A stretch of DNA of 64,000 nt from Azoarcus sp. L1K30 (GTDB lineage: Bacteria > Pseudomonadota > Gammaproteobacteria > Burkholderiales > Rhodocyclaceae). The stretch is taken from the NCBI RefSeq assembly GCF_018122735.1, contig NZ_JAGRRD010000001.1, forward strand, positions 2,479,551 to 2,543,550. Reading direction: 5' to 3'. The notes beneath the pieces are model-generated. The model saw only the letters and a list, made by a program, of their open reading frames with translations, had not been told where the DNA came from and ran no database searches. Shown piece by piece: positions 18,011 to 27,084 of this stretch; position 1 is the stretch's first letter; each line of letters begins with the position of its first letter. The translations under genes and the position numbers were made by a program.

Positions 18011-19342
18011 TCACAGGACGTATCGCGCCAGGTCCTCGCGCTCCGCGAGTACTTCGAGACGGCTGTCCACATAGGCGGCATCGATCTTGAGCGCCGCCAG
18101 GCCAATCTTGCCTGCATCGAACGAAACCTCTTCGAGGAGTTTCTCCATCACCGTGTAAAGCCGCCGGGCGCCGATATTCTCGGTTTTCTCATTGACCTGA
18201 AAAGCGATCTCGGCCAGACGGCGGATACCCTCGGGCGTAAACACGAGTTCGACGCCGTCGGTCGAGAGCAAGGCCTCGTATTGCCGTGTAAGACACGCAT
18301 CGGTGGACGTCAGGATGCACTCGAAGTCCTCCACCGACAGTGCATCGAGCTCGACCCGGATCGGAAAGCGCCCCTGCAGCTCCGGGATCAGATCGCTCGG
18401 TCGCGACAGGTGGAAGGCACCGCTGGCGATAAACAACACATGATCGGTCTTGATCATGCCGTACTTGGTAGAAATCGTCGTGCCTTCGACCAGCGGCAGC
18501 AGATCGCGCTGCACCCCCTGGCGCGACACATCCGCCCCCTGGGAGTCGGAGCGTGCGGCGATCTTGTCGACCTCGTCGAGAAACACAATGCCGTTCTGCT
18601 CGACCGCCCGCACCGCCTCGGCCTTGAGCTCCTCGTCATTGATCAGGCGTGCGGCCTCTTCGTCGACCAGCAGTTTCAGGGCCTCGGAGATCTTCAGCTT
18701 GCGCTGCTTCTTGCGGCCGTTACCCATGTTCTGGAACATGCCCTGGAGCTGCTGCGTCAGCTCTTCCATGCCCGGTGGTGCGAAGATCTCTGCCTGCATC
18801 GGCGACGCCGCCAGTTCGATCTCGATCTCCTTGTCGTCGAGTTCGCCCTCGCGCAGCTTCTTGCGGAATTTCTGCCGGGTGGTCGAATCCTGGGTATCGG
18901 TCTCCGCATGGAGGCCCGAGCTGCGTGCAGGGGGCAGCAGCGCATCGAGCACCCTGTCCTCGGCGGCATCGAGCGCGCGGTCGCGCACCAGGCGCATCGC
19001 GCGTTCGCGGCCATCCTTGATCGCGATTTCCACCAGATCGCGAATGATGGTATCGACGTCCCGCCCCACATAGCCCACCTCGGTAAACTTGGTGGCTTCG
19101 ATCTTGATGAAAGGCGCATTGGCCAGGCGCGCAAGACGGCGGGCGATTTCGGTCTTGCCGACACCGGTGGGGCCGATCATCAGAATGTTCTTCGGCGTGA
19201 TCTCGCTGCGCAGCGGCTCGCTCACCTGCGCGCGCCGCCAGCGATTGCGCAGCGCAATGGCCACGGCCTTCTTGGCCCGGCTTTGGCCGACGATGTGCTT
19301 GTCGAGTTCGGATACGATCTCGGGGGGAGTCATCTGGGTCAT
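18011..19342 (-). CDS. hslU: HslU ATPase subunit of the HslUV protease
   Basis: A 443-residue AAA+ unfoldase, identical in length to the E. coli protein. It contains Walker A GPTGVGKT (57-64), Walker [10 protein letters not shown] (about 245-255), the inserted I-domain and the C-terminal tail LARYVL that docks into HslV. HslU hexamers unfold substrates for HslV in the cytosol. The ATG for [10 protein letters not shown] is chosen by family alignment; in-frame sequence upstream of it overlaps hslV. It lies 19 bases after hslV in the same operon. Confidence 0.96.
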   Translation of the reverse strand: MTQMTPPEIVSELDKHIVGQSRAKKAVAIALRNRWRRAQVSEPLRSEITPKNILMIGPTGVGKTEIARRLARLANAPFIKIEATKFTEVGYVGRDVDTIIRDLVEIAIKDGRERAMRLVRDRALDAAEDRVLDALLPPARSSGLHAETDTQDSTTRQKFRKKLREGELDDKEIEIELAASPMQAEIFAPPGMEELTQQLQGMFQNMGNGRKKQRKLKISEALKLLVDEEAARLINDEELKAEAVRAVEQNGIVFLDEVDKIAARSDSQGADVSRQGVQRDLLPLVEGTTISTKYGMIKTDHVLFIASGAFHLSRPSDLIPELQGRFPIRVELDALSVEDFECILTSTDACLTRQYEALLSTDGVELVFTPEGIRRLAEIAFQVNEKTENIGARRLYTVMEKLLEEVSFDAGKIGLAALKIDAAYVDSRLEVLAEREDLARYVL

Positions 19343-19361
19343 GGGGGGCTCGAATGAAGGT

Positions 19362-19898
19362 TCAGTCCAGCACTTCGATGGTGTGGCACTGATTGGTGTA
19401 GATACAGAGGTCACCGGCAATCGCGAGCGATTTGGCCACCACCTCCTGCGGCGACAGTTCGGTATTTTCGATCAGGCCCCTCGCCGCAGCCTGGGCGTAG
19501 GCGCCGCCACTACCGATGGCGACAATGCCCTGTTCTGGCTCGAGCACGTCTCCATTGCCGGTGATCACCAGCGAATGATCGCGGTCGGCCACCGCAAGCA
19601 TTGCCTCCAGCCGGCGCAGCATGCGATCGGTGCGCCAGTCCTTGGCCAGTTCGACCGCACTGCGCAGCAGATTGCCCTGATGCTTGTCGAGCTTGGCCTC
19701 GAATCGCTCGAACAGCGTAAACGCATCCGCCGTGCCACCGGCAAAACCAGCCAGAATCCGCCCCTGGTACAGGGTACGCACCTTGCGTGCCGAAGCCTTG
19801 ATGACGATATTGCCAAGCGTGACCTGGCCATCGCCCCCCAGTGCCACGCGGTTGCCCCGACGCACCGAGAGTATGGTCGTGCCGTGATATTGTTCCAT
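19362..19898 (-). CDS. hslV: HslV peptidase subunit of the HslUV protease
   Basis: A 178-residue proteasome-like threonine peptidase. The [10 protein letters not shown] start of the mature protein is preceded by MEQYHG, so the catalytic Thr must be exposed by removal of several residues rather than only Met. [23 protein letters not shown] and [13 protein letters not shown] are classic HslV motifs. The second of two adjacent ATGs is taken, with AAGGA upstream. A CCCCAT sequence resembling a sigma-32 -10 lies 21-26 bases upstream, but no matching -35 is present. Confidence 0.96.
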   Translation of the reverse strand: MEQYHGTTILSVRRGNRVALGGDGQVTLGNIVIKASARKVRTLYQGRILAGFAGGTADAFTLFERFEAKLDKHQGNLLRSAVELAKDWRTDRMLRRLEAMLAVADRDHSLVITGNGDVLEPEQGIVAIGSGGAYAQAAARGLIENTELSPQEVVAKSLAIAGDLCIYTNQCHTIEVLD

Positions 19899-19962
19899 CA
19901 TGATTCCTTGCCGTATGGGGAGAACGCCGGATCGCCGCCGGTCGATGCGCCCGCGGTCCGCA

Positions 19963-21129
19963 TCAGGGACGCAATGTCACCTGAGCAACCTGATCGACGC
20001 TCATGACCCTGAGCAGCGCCCCTACCATGGCGTTCACGTTCTGCATGACGACCAGTTTACCCTGAGACTGCAAGGTAGCGAGCACGTTGAACAGGGTCCC
20101 GGCGCCGACGAAATCGATGCGCTTGAGACGACTGCAATCCACCTTTACCACCTGCTGCCCCGACGCACGGGCCGCCAGCTTGCGGATCGCATCGTTGGAC
20201 GCACCGGTCAATTCGCCCTCGAAGCGGAAAGCATCGTCGTCAGTGACCGCAGCGTCGAGCGCGGTCGCGGCCACAGCCGCCTGTTGCTGGGCCTTGTACT
20301 CCCACGACGGTGGCGACTCTTCGAAGGTTACCGCGTAATCGACCGCCAGATCCTCGAAGCGTTCATGCTCGCCGGTGTATTGCAGCAACTCCAGCATCAG
20401 CAGCCAGGTGTCGCGATTGTCGTTGCGTCCGGCCACCACCTGCCCCGACAGCATGTTGACCAGCTGCGCCGCGTTGAGCAAGGACACCCGGACATGATCC
20501 GACGCCAACTGGGCCAGCGCCTTGCTCAGCAAACTGCTGCCGGTCTCATCGACTGCACGCAGTCGGCCAAGATCAATCCGGATCGCACCGCTCTTGCGCC
20601 CGATCACGCAAATCTGCTGGAACTGCGTCGCAGCCTGTCCCGACAGGTTTCCCGCCAGGTTGACCAGGGGCGCCACCTCGCTGCGTCGTTTCTCGGGCTG
20701 ACAGGACAGATCCTCCCAGGGTGGGGGAGAGCGCTCGAAGCGGGTCGCATAATCGAGCACCCTGGACTCGAAGCGCTCGCGTTGTCCGGTCAGGCGATAA
20801 AGGTCCAGCAGCATCATCCACAAACCCTCGCCCGCCGTATTGGCGGAATCGTCGAGCACGGAGTTGAGCACACGCTCGGCCTCGGCCACATTGCCATTGG
20901 CGTAGAGCACCGCTGCTTCTTCGTAGATGGCACCAATGCCGGCACCGACCTCCTGCACCTCGACCATGCCGGCGCACTGCGCCAGCGCGCGATTCACGTC
21001 GCCACCGGAAAAATCGAGGGTCGACAATTCGGTCCGGGGCCCCTGCGATCGCCGCACGTCCGGCGCCGCCGGCGCGTGTTCGTCGCCGGGCGCGGAATTG
21101 GGTTTCTTGCCGAAAAAGGAGAGCGCCAC
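19963..21129 (-). CDS. Duplicated helical-repeat/STAS-domain protein of unknown function
   Basis: A 388-residue soluble protein without membrane segments or signal peptide. It has an N-terminal low-complexity region, a TPR-like stretch, then two copies of one unit: a helical segment (residues 102-140 and 241-279, both carrying LxxYTG/LTGxxERFE and SPPxWE) followed by a STAS domain (about 150-233 and 303-385). STAS domains mediate regulated protein contacts, as in anti-sigma antagonists. It lies 65 bases upstream of hslV on the same strand. I do not recognise a named family; a scaffold or stress-signalling role is only a guess. Confidence 0.8.
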   Translation of the reverse strand: MALSFFGKKPNSAPGDEHAPAAPDVRRSQGPRTELSTLDFSGGDVNRALAQCAGMVEVQEVGAGIGAIYEEAAVLYANGNVAEAERVLNSVLDDSANTAGEGLWMMLLDLYRLTGQRERFESRVLDYATRFERSPPPWEDLSCQPEKRRSEVAPLVNLAGNLSGQAATQFQQICVIGRKSGAIRIDLGRLRAVDETGSSLLSKALAQLASDHVRVSLLNAAQLVNMLSGQVVAGRNDNRDTWLLMLELLQYTGEHERFEDLAVDYAVTFEESPPSWEYKAQQQAAVAATALDAAVTDDDAFRFEGELTGASNDAIRKLAARASGQQVVKVDCSRLKRIDFVGAGTLFNVLATLQSQGKLVVMQNVNAMVGALLRVMSVDQVAQVTLRP

Positions 21130-21222
21130 GCCAGAATCAACCAGAACGATGATGGAAATACCGGTTTCGACCGGCTTGAAAGGATATCACTTCAGCACCA
21201 CGGCTTGCGCAATACAATGTCA

Positions 21223-21253
21223 CGCCCGTGCGCATCCTCCATGCGCACGGGCG
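21223..21253. repeat. Perfect 13-bp inverted repeat in the divergent STAS/ybgC region
   Basis: The arms CGCCCGTGCGCAT and ATGCGCACGGGCG are perfectly complementary around CCTCC. No T-run follows on either side. It lies between two divergent genes, 94 bases before the STAS gene start and 80 before ybgC, so it could be a regulator site or a structured 5' leader. Confidence 0.6.
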
Positions 21254-21321
21254 GATACGAATGCTTACCTTTTGCGGACACCTTCCCACCAATGAACGAC
21301 AATGCAAGGTTACGCCTCGGC

Positions 21322-21327
21322 TAGAAT
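21322..21327 (+). promoter_or_regulatory. Possible -10 element of the ybgC-tol-pal operon
   Basis: TAGAAT matches the -10 consensus at 5 of 6 positions, but no good -35 lies 16-18 bp upstream. If used, transcription would start at about the ybgC ATG (21334), giving a leaderless message. Confidence 0.3.
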
Positions 21328-21333
21328 GCTGCA

Positions 21334-21780
21334 ATGCAATCGACTCATGCGTCTGACGATCCGGTGAACGCGCCCCGATTCGTCCTGCCCGTTCGTGTGT
21401 ATTATGAAGACACCGACGCGGCAGGGGTGGTCTATTACGCCAATTACCTGCGTTTCTGCGAGCGCGCGCGTACTGAATGGCTTCGCGAAATCGGTTTCGA
21501 GCAACAGCGGATGCTCGAGCAGGACGGCATGGCTTTCGTCGTACGCTCGGTGAAAGCCGACTACCTGGCCCCCGCGCGTCTCGACGATGCCTTGTCGGTC
21601 GTTACCACGATCGACGCGCTGCGCCGCGCAAGCATCACCTTCGGGCAGAAGATCGTCCGCGCTGAAACGGTGCTGTTCTCGGCGGACATCCAGGTCGCCT
21701 GTGTCGATTGGCAACGCAAGAAGCCCGCTCCCCTTCCGGACACCGTCCGCACCCAACTCGAAAAAATCAAAACAGCATGA
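21334..21780 (+). CDS. ybgC: YbgC-type acyl-CoA thioesterase of the Tol-Pal cluster
   Basis: A 148-residue hotdog-fold enzyme. VYYEDTDAAGVVYYANYLRF is the signature of YbgC, with the catalytic Asp in EDTDAAG. It hydrolyses acyl-CoA and associates with phospholipid-synthesis enzymes at the inner membrane. It is the first gene of the tol-pal operon and overlaps tolQ by 4 bases (ATGA). No ribosome-binding site is evident before the ATG; a GTG ten codons later is an alternative start that still retains the whole fold. Confidence 0.93.
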   Translation: MQSTHASDDPVNAPRFVLPVRVYYEDTDAAGVVYYANYLRFCERARTEWLREIGFEQQRMLEQDGMAFVVRSVKADYLAPARLDDALSVVTTIDALRRASITFGQKIVRAETVLFSADIQVACVDWQRKKPAPLPDTVRTQLEKIKTA

Positions 21781-22451
21781 CTGTCTCCCACGACCTTTCG
21801 ATTCTCAGCCTGATCACCCAGGCAAGCGTGCTCGTTCAACTTGTGATGGCGCTGCTCGCAAGCATCTCGCTGACCTCCTGGTACTGGATCTTCCGCAAAT
21901 CCTTCCAGATCCGCGCTGCAAAGAGCAAGACCGTCGACTTCGAACGCGAGTTCTGGAGCGGCGGCGACCTGAACGGCCTGTTTCAATCGGCATCGGCCAG
22001 CCGTCATCACAGCGGCGGCATGGAGCGCATCTTCGAGTCCGGCTACCGCGAGTTCACCAAGCTGCGGGCCAAGAGCCACGATCAGACAGCGACCATCGAC
22101 GGCGCACGGCGTGCAATGCGTGCAACCTACCAGCGCGAAGTCGATGATCTCGAGGCGCATCTTGCATTTCTTGCATCGGTCGGCTCGGTATCTCCCTACA
22201 TTGGCCTCCTTGGCACGGTCTGGGGCATCATGAACGCTTTTCGGGGCCTGTCGAACGTGGGTGCTGCGACGCTGACCCAGGTCGCACCCGGCATCGCCGA
22301 AGCGCTGGTCGCCACGGCAATCGGCCTGTTCGCGGCAATCCCGGCCGTGGTGGCCTATAACCGGTTTGCGCACGATATCGACCGCATCAGCATCCGCTTC
22401 GAGAGTTTCATGGAAGAGTTCTCGAACATCCTGCAGCGGCATCTGCGCTGA
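21777..22451 (+). CDS. tolQ: TolQ proton channel subunit
   Basis: A 224-residue inner-membrane protein with three spans (about 17-37, 135-158 and 168-190). SVSPYIGLLGTVWGIMNAF and ATAIGLFAAIPAVVAYNRF identify the TolQ/ExbB family, and the operon settles it as TolQ. With TolR it uses proton flow to drive TolA, keeping the outer membrane attached during division. The start overlaps the ybgC stop. Confidence 0.96.
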   Translation: MTVSHDLSILSLITQASVLVQLVMALLASISLTSWYWIFRKSFQIRAAKSKTVDFEREFWSGGDLNGLFQSASASRHHSGGMERIFESGYREFTKLRAKSHDQTATIDGARRAMRATYQREVDDLEAHLAFLASVGSVSPYIGLLGTVWGIMNAFRGLSNVGAATLTQVAPGIAEALVATAIGLFAAIPAVVAYNRFAHDIDRISIRFESFMEEFSNILQRHLR

Positions 22452-22469
22452 ACGCCCGGGAGGCCATAG

Positions 22470-22883
22470 ATGCGTCAACGCCGCCTGATGAACCAGATCA
22501 ACGTCGTGCCCTACATCGACGTCATGCTGGTGCTGCTGGTGATTTTCATGGTCACCGCGCCGATGGTGCAGCCGGGCAACATCGACGTCCCCTCTTCCGG
22601 TCCGCTGGCGGCTCCGCCAGCGGAGGCGATGGTCATCGAGGTGGCCAGGGACGGATCCCTGGCATTGCGCCAGAGCAGCAGCGCCAGCTCGAGGAAGCTG
22701 TCGAACCTCGAGCTCCACCGCGAACTCGAGCGCGCCGTCGCCAAGAATCCTGACCAACCCTTCCTGGTGGCGGCGAGCAGCGAACTGCAGTACCAGAAGG
22801 TCATCGACATCCTCGAAACCGCGCGAAAACTCGGCGTGAAGAAGATCAGCCTGCAAACGAAGTCGGGCTCACAGGGCCAATGA
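22470..22883 (+). CDS. tolR: TolR proton channel subunit
   Basis: A 137-residue single-span protein. The membrane segment near residues 10-32 contains VVPYIDVMLVLLVIFMVTAP, with the essential Asp in IDVMLVLL. A periplasmic domain follows. It overlaps tolA by 4 bases (ATGA). Its ExbD counterpart is at 1186. Confidence 0.96.
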   Translation: MRQRRLMNQINVVPYIDVMLVLLVIFMVTAPMVQPGNIDVPSSGPLAAPPAEAMVIEVARDGSLALRQSSSASSRKLSNLELHRELERAVAKNPDQPFLVAASSELQYQKVIDILETARKLGVKKISLQTKSGSQGQ

Positions 22884-23764
22884 ACGAGCGCCACAGCCCC
22901 CAGCAGCAACCCGGAAAAGTCGCCTCACTCGCCCTGACCATTGCGGTTCACGTGGGTTTGGCGCTGTTCCTCTTTTTCGGCATCAGCTGGCAAAGCAAGC
23001 CGCCGGCATCGCTCGAAGTGGAGTTGGTCGCACCGCCGCCCGGCCGTGCGCCGCAGGTCGAGCCTGAGCCGAAACCTGAGCCGAAACCTGAGCCAAAGCC
23101 GGAACCAAAACCCGAGCCGAAGCCGGAACCCAAGCCCCTGCCCCCGCCCGAACCGCCAAAGCCGGTGGCGAAGCCCGAGATCGCAACCAAGGCGCCGGAA
23201 AAGAAACCCGAGCCCCCTAAACCTGAGCCCAAAAAACCCGAACCGAAAAAGCCCGAGCCCAAGAAGCCGGAGCCGCCAAAGCCCGACCCGGTCAAGCCCG
23301 AACCGCCGAAGCCGGAACCGAAAAAACCGGAGCCGCCCAAGCCCGAGCCCAAACCCGTGCCCAAGCCACCCGAGCCCGTCAAGGACGACTACATGACCAA
23401 GCTGCTGCAGCAGGAAAGCGAACGCGCCAAGGTCGAGGGCATGATGCGCGAGGATGCGGCGCGTGCGGCATCGGCGAGAACCAAGGGGGCGATCGACGCT
23501 TACCAGAATGCGATCCGAACCAAGGTTCGTGGCAACCTGCTCAGCCCGCCGGGGCTGACCGGCAATCCGGAGGCGGTCTTCGAAGTTGATCAATTGCCCA
23601 GCGGAGAGGTTTTGGTCATCCGGCTCAAGCGTTCGTCGGGCATTCCTGCGCTGGATGACGCGATCGAGCGCGCAATCAGGCGTTCGAGTCCGCTGCCACT
23701 GCCACAACAAAGGGAACTTTTTCAGCGTACGCTGGAACTGAAATTCCGTCCGCTGGATGAATAA
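22880..23764 (+). CDS. tolA: TolA envelope-spanning protein with Pro/Lys/Glu-rich spacer
   Basis: A 294-residue protein. One N-terminal span (about 17-36) anchors it in the inner membrane. Residues 61-168 are an almost uninterrupted KPEP/KKPEPPK repeat, and the C-terminal domain (about 200-292, with IDAYQNAIRTKVRGNL and VIRLKRSSG) is TolA domain III. The protein links TolQ-TolR to TolB and Pal. The middle part differs from the Ala/Lys helical rod of E. coli TolA and looks more like a TonB spacer, only a short helical stretch (about 170-200) remaining. It overlaps tolR and is followed by tolB after 9 bases. Confidence 0.93.
   Translation: MNERHSPQQQPGKVASLALTIAVHVGLALFLFFGISWQSKPPASLEVELVAPPPGRAPQVEPEPKPEPKPEPKPEPKPEPKPEPKPLPPPEPPKPVAKPEIATKAPEKKPEPPKPEPKKPEPKKPEPKKPEPPKPDPVKPEPPKPEPKKPEPPKPEPKPVPKPPEPVKDDYMTKLLQQESERAKVEGMMREDAARAASARTKGAIDAYQNAIRTKVRGNLLSPPGLTGNPEAVFEVDQLPSGEVLVIRLKRSSGIPALDDAIERAIRRSSPLPLPQQRELFQRTLELKFRPLDE
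23060..23383 (+). repeat. Degenerate hexanucleotide repeat encoding the TolA PEPK spacer
   Basis: About 320 bases of degenerate tandem repeats built on CCNGAGCCNAAR-type units encode residues 61-168 of TolA. Codon variation between units shows the repeat is old rather than a recent slippage product. Confidence 0.8.
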
Positions 23765-23773
23765 GGGCACCCT

Positions 23774-25090
23774 ATGGCTATAATCGTCAAAACTCTTGTG
23801 CACCACACCATGAACAGAATGCTCGCCATCTTTCGCCTGCTGCTTGCGGGTGTGATTGCCTGCGCCGCCTTTGGCGCGCACGCGCAGCTTTCCATCGAGA
23901 TTACCGGCTCGGGTGCTTCGCGCTTCCCGGTCGTGATCCCGGTCTTCGAGAACGAGGGCAGTCTGCCGCGGGGCGTTTCGGACGTGGTCCGCGCCGACCT
24001 CGAGCGCAGCGGACTGTTCAGTCTCGTGGATATCGGCCCGCTGCCGCTGCCCGAATCGCGTGTCCCCGACCTTGCCGACATGCGCGCCCGTGGCGCCGAC
24101 GCCGTACTCAGCGCGTCGCTGCTGCCGCAATCGGATGGGCGTTACGAAGTGCGCTTCCGCCTGTTCGACACCCAGAAGCAGGTCGAACTCGGCGCGATGT
24201 CGATGCGCATGGCCCCGGCCCAGAATCGCCTGACCGGTCACCGCATTGCCGATTTCGTGTACGAGAAACTGACCGGACTGCCGGGCTACTTTTCCACCCG
24301 GATTGCCTACGTCGTCAAGAGCGGTGCGCGCTACGAACTCCAGATCGCCGACGCAGATGGCATGAATGCGCAGGCTGCACTGGTCTCCCGCGAGCCCATC
24401 ATTTCGCCGTCGTGGTCGCCCGACGGCCAGCGCCTGGCCTACGTGTCGTTCGAGGCCAAGAAGCCGATCGTATACATCCATACGCTGGCGACCGGCCAGC
24501 GTCAGGTGGTCGCGAACTTCAAGGGTTCGAACTCGGCGCCGACATGGTCACCGGACGGCACCCAGCTCGCCGTTGTCCTGACCAAGGATGGCCAGTCGCA
24601 GCTGTATGCGCTGAACGCGGACGGCTCCGGCGTACGCCGCCTCGCAAGTTCGGCCGGCATCGACACCGAACCAGCCTGGTCACCGGACGGACAGTGGATC
24701 TACTTCACCTCCGACCGCGGCGGCAGCCCGCAGATCTACCGCATTCCCGCCACGGGCGGCAGCGCCCAACGCGTGACGTTCGACGGCAATTACAACGTGA
24801 CCCCGCGGCCATCGCCTGACGGCAAGCTGCTGGCTTTCATCACCCGCAACAACGGCAAATTTCAGGTGGCTGTGAATGATCTCAACAGCCGCCAGACCAC
24901 GATCCTCACCGATTCGGCGCGTGACGAATCCCCAAGCTTCGCGCCAAATGGCCGCATGATCCTCTATGCCACCGAGACCGGTGGCCGTGGCGTCCTTGCA
25001 GCCGTATCGTCCGATGGCCGGGTGAAGCAACGCCTTTCGGTGCAGGCCGCTGACGTAAGGGAGCCCGCCTGGGGTCCCTTGCAGAAGTAA
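23774..25090 (+). CDS. tolB: TolB periplasmic beta-propeller protein
   Basis: A 438-residue secreted protein. A signal peptide ends near AFGAHAQ, then an N-terminal domain and a six-blade propeller with repeated SPDG motifs ([44 protein letters not shown]) follow. TolB binds Pal and outer-membrane porins and contacts TolA. The ATG at 23774 has an AAGGG ribosome site and lies 9 bases after tolA; starting at 23810 would give a shorter, more standard signal peptide. A perfect TATAAT falls inside the first codons. Confidence 0.95.
   Translation: MAIIVKTLVHHTMNRMLAIFRLLLAGVIACAAFGAHAQLSIEITGSGASRFPVVIPVFENEGSLPRGVSDVVRADLERSGLFSLVDIGPLPLPESRVPDLADMRARGADAVLSASLLPQSDGRYEVRFRLFDTQKQVELGAMSMRMAPAQNRLTGHRIADFVYEKLTGLPGYFSTRIAYVVKSGARYELQIADADGMNAQAALVSREPIISPSWSPDGQRLAYVSFEAKKPIVYIHTLATGQRQVVANFKGSNSAPTWSPDGTQLAVVLTKDGQSQLYALNADGSGVRRLASSAGIDTEPAWSPDGQWIYFTSDRGGSPQIYRIPATGGSAQRVTFDGNYNVTPRPSPDGKLLAFITRNNGKFQVAVNDLNSRQTTILTDSARDESPSFAPNGRMILYATETGGRGVLAAVSSDGRVKQRLSVQAADVREPAWGPLQK
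23779..23784 (+). promoter_or_regulatory. Possible internal -10 before tolB
   Basis: TATAAT is a perfect -10 hexamer, but no recognisable -35 lies 16-18 bp upstream. If active it would start transcription near 23791, compatible with initiation of tolB at the second ATG (23810). An internal promoter separating tolB-pal from tolQRA is known in E. coli. Confidence 0.3.
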
Positions 25091-25132
25091 AACCGCTGCT
25101 GTCCCTTGCTAATACAAATTGGAGATACATCC

Positions 25133-25654
25133 ATGAAGAAACTGCTGTTGCCCGCCCTGTTATCCGCGCTGCTCGCCGCCTGCTCGAGCACCGCTACCGA
25201 CACCACCGGTGCCAAGGTTGAAGACCGTGCCGGCTCGGGTGCCGGTGTTGCCACCGTTACTGCGCCGGGCATGTCCGGCAGCGGAATTGCCGCACTGACC
25301 GACCCGAACAACATCCTGTCCAAGCGCAGCGTGTATTTCGACTACGACAGCTTCGTGATCAAGAGCGAAGCCAAGCCGCTGATCGAAGCCCACGCCCGCT
25401 TCCTGGTGCAGAACCCGCAGATGAAGATCCTCATCCAAGGCAATACCGACGAGCGCGGCAGCCGTGAATACAACATCGCCCTCGGTCAGAAGCGTGCCGA
25501 CGCCGTGCGTCAGGCGCTGAGCCTTCTCGGCGCCAAGGAAGGCCAGATCGAATCGGTCAGCCTGGGCGAAGAAAAGCCGCGTTGTACCGACGCCTCGGAA
25601 GCCTGCTACGCCCAGAATCGCCGCGGCGACATCCTGTATTCGGGTGAGTTCTGA
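25133..25654 (+). CDS. pal: Pal peptidoglycan-associated lipoprotein
   Basis: A 173-residue outer-membrane lipoprotein. The signal peptide ends in the lipobox LLAAC. The OmpA-like C-terminal domain (about 60-172) contains VYFDYDSFVI and the peptidoglycan-binding NTDERGSREYN-type motif. It anchors the outer membrane to the cell wall and partners TolB, encoded 42 bases upstream. GGAGATAC precedes the ATG. The stop codon overlaps the cpoB start by one base. Confidence 0.97.
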   Translation: MKKLLLPALLSALLAACSSTATDTTGAKVEDRAGSGAGVATVTAPGMSGSGIAALTDPNNILSKRSVYFDYDSFVIKSEAKPLIEAHARFLVQNPQMKILIQGNTDERGSREYNIALGQKRADAVRQALSLLGAKEGQIESVSLGEEKPRCTDASEACYAQNRRGDILYSGEF

Positions 25655-26367
25655 TGAATCGCCTCCTGCCACTGGCGGCGCTCGTCGCTCTGTCTCTGGC
25701 CGGGCCCGCGCAAGCGGGCTTGTTCGATGACACCGATGCTCGACGCCAGATCACCGAGATGCGGCAGGATCTGGAAAGCCGGCTCGAGACGTCCAACCGC
25801 GGACAGCTCGAGCTGGCCAACCAGAACGAGCAATTGCGTGCGGAGATCGCCAGATTGCGCGGTCAGCTCGAAGTCGTGCTCAACGAAGTCGAGTCGCTCA
25901 AGCAGCGCCAGCGTGACTTCTATGTCGACCTCGACACCCGCTTGCGTCAGCTCGAGACCCTGCCCCAGACAACCCCTGCGGCCACAGCCGATCCGGCCGA
26001 GGCAGCAGCGGAGTACGAAGCCGCGCTGAACCTGCTCAAGGACGGCAAGGCACGTGAATCCCTGACCGCCTTCGACGCCTACCTCTCGCGCTTTCCGGAC
26101 AGCACGTCGGCGCCCGGCGCCCATTTCTGGGCGGGCAACGCCGCATTGCAAAGCAAGGAAGTCGCCGCCGCGGTCAATCATTTCAATGCCGTGCTCGGCA
26201 AATGGCCCAACGATATCGTTGCACCCGATGCCATGCTTGGTCTGGCCAACAGCCAGCAAGCCATGGGCGACGCCAAGACCTCGCAGCGCACGCTGCAGAG
26301 CCTGATCGAGCGTTACCCGACCTCCAATGCGGCACAAGCGGCAAAACAGCGACTGGCCAAGCGCTGA
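25654..26367 (+). CDS. cpoB: CpoB/YbgF tol-pal coordinator protein
   Basis: A 237-residue periplasmic protein. A signal peptide (about 1-22, GPAQAG) precedes a coiled-coil trimerisation segment (about 28-95, with TEMRQDLESRLE) and TPR repeats in the C-terminal half (EYEAALNLLKDGKARESL onwards). CpoB links peptidoglycan synthesis by PBP1B to Tol-driven outer-membrane constriction. It is the last tol-pal gene and overlaps the pal stop. Confidence 0.95.
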   Translation: MNRLLPLAALVALSLAGPAQAGLFDDTDARRQITEMRQDLESRLETSNRGQLELANQNEQLRAEIARLRGQLEVVLNEVESLKQRQRDFYVDLDTRLRQLETLPQTTPAATADPAEAAAEYEAALNLLKDGKARESLTAFDAYLSRFPDSTSAPGAHFWAGNAALQSKEVAAAVNHFNAVLGKWPNDIVAPDAMLGLANSQQAMGDAKTSQRTLQSLIERYPTSNAAQAAKQRLAKR

Positions 26368-26370
26368 CCG

Positions 26371-27039
26371 ATGACAGCCAGAATGTCCGCTGACCAGACT
26401 GCGAAGCTGCGCATCACCGAAATTTTCGCATCGCTGCAGGGCGAATCCACCCGGGTCGGCCTGCCGACCGTGTTCGTGCGTCTTACCGGCTGCCCCTTGC
26501 GTTGCACGTGGTGCGATACCACCTATGCATTCAAGGGCGGTGAAACCGTCAGCGTACAGTCGGTCGTCGACGACGTTGCCGGACACGGGCTCAACACGGT
26601 ATGCGTGACCGGCGGCGAGCCCCTGGCGCAGGCGGCCTGCCTGCCGCTGCTCACCGCACTGTGCGATGCCGGCCACTCGGTGTCGCTCGAGACCAGCGGT
26701 GCGCTGGACATTGCTGCGGTCGATCCGCGCGTCTCGCGCATCATGGACCTGAAGGCGCCGGGCTCCGGCGAAGTAGGCCGGAACCGCTATGAGAACATCG
26801 CGCTGCTCAACGCGCGCGACGAGCTCAAGATCGTTCTCGCCGACGAGGAGGATTACCAATGGGCACGGCAGCAGATTGCGGAGCATGCCATTGACCGACG
26901 CTGTACCGTGCTGCTGTCGCCGGTCGCCGGCAGACTAGACCCTACTGCGTTGGCCGAGTGGATCGTGCGGGATCGCCTGCCCGTCCGCTTTCAATTGCAG
27001 CTGCACAAGATCCTGTGGAATGATGCAAAAGGCCGCTGA
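26371..27039 (+). CDS. queE: QueE 7-carboxy-7-deazaguanine synthase
   Basis: A 222-residue radical-SAM enzyme. Cys41, Cys45 and Cys48 (CPLRCTWC) bind the 4Fe-4S cluster, and VTGGEPLAQ is the SAM-contacting GGE motif. It converts 6-carboxy-tetrahydropterin to 7-carboxy-7-deazaguanine on the way to queuosine. It starts 3 bases after cpoB, so it is probably co-transcribed with tol-pal, and queC follows. An ATG four codons later is a possible alternative start. QueD is not in the window. Confidence 0.94.
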   Translation: MTARMSADQTAKLRITEIFASLQGESTRVGLPTVFVRLTGCPLRCTWCDTTYAFKGGETVSVQSVVDDVAGHGLNTVCVTGGEPLAQAACLPLLTALCDAGHSVSLETSGALDIAAVDPRVSRIMDLKAPGSGEVGRNRYENIALLNARDELKIVLADEEDYQWARQQIAEHAIDRRCTVLLSPVAGRLDPTALAEWIVRDRLPVRFQLQLHKILWNDAKGR

Positions 27040-27084
27040 CCGCACGTCCGCCAACGCACGGTTTCTTGTGCCCGGAGTACTCGC

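Noticed and set aside
19904-19930. Sigma-32 heat-shock promoter before hslV
   Set aside because: CCCCAT is present on the minus strand, but no CTTGAA-like -35 lies 13-15 bases upstream.
23060-23383. Tandem repeat considered as a CRISPR array
   Set aside because: Units are about 6 bases, in frame, and encode the TolA spacer; there are no spacers or cas genes.
22925-24481. Long minus-strand frame opposite tolA and tolB
   Set aside because: It is the mirror of the repetitive TolA spacer (Gly/Leu/Phe repeats) and has no domain; tolA and tolB are certain.
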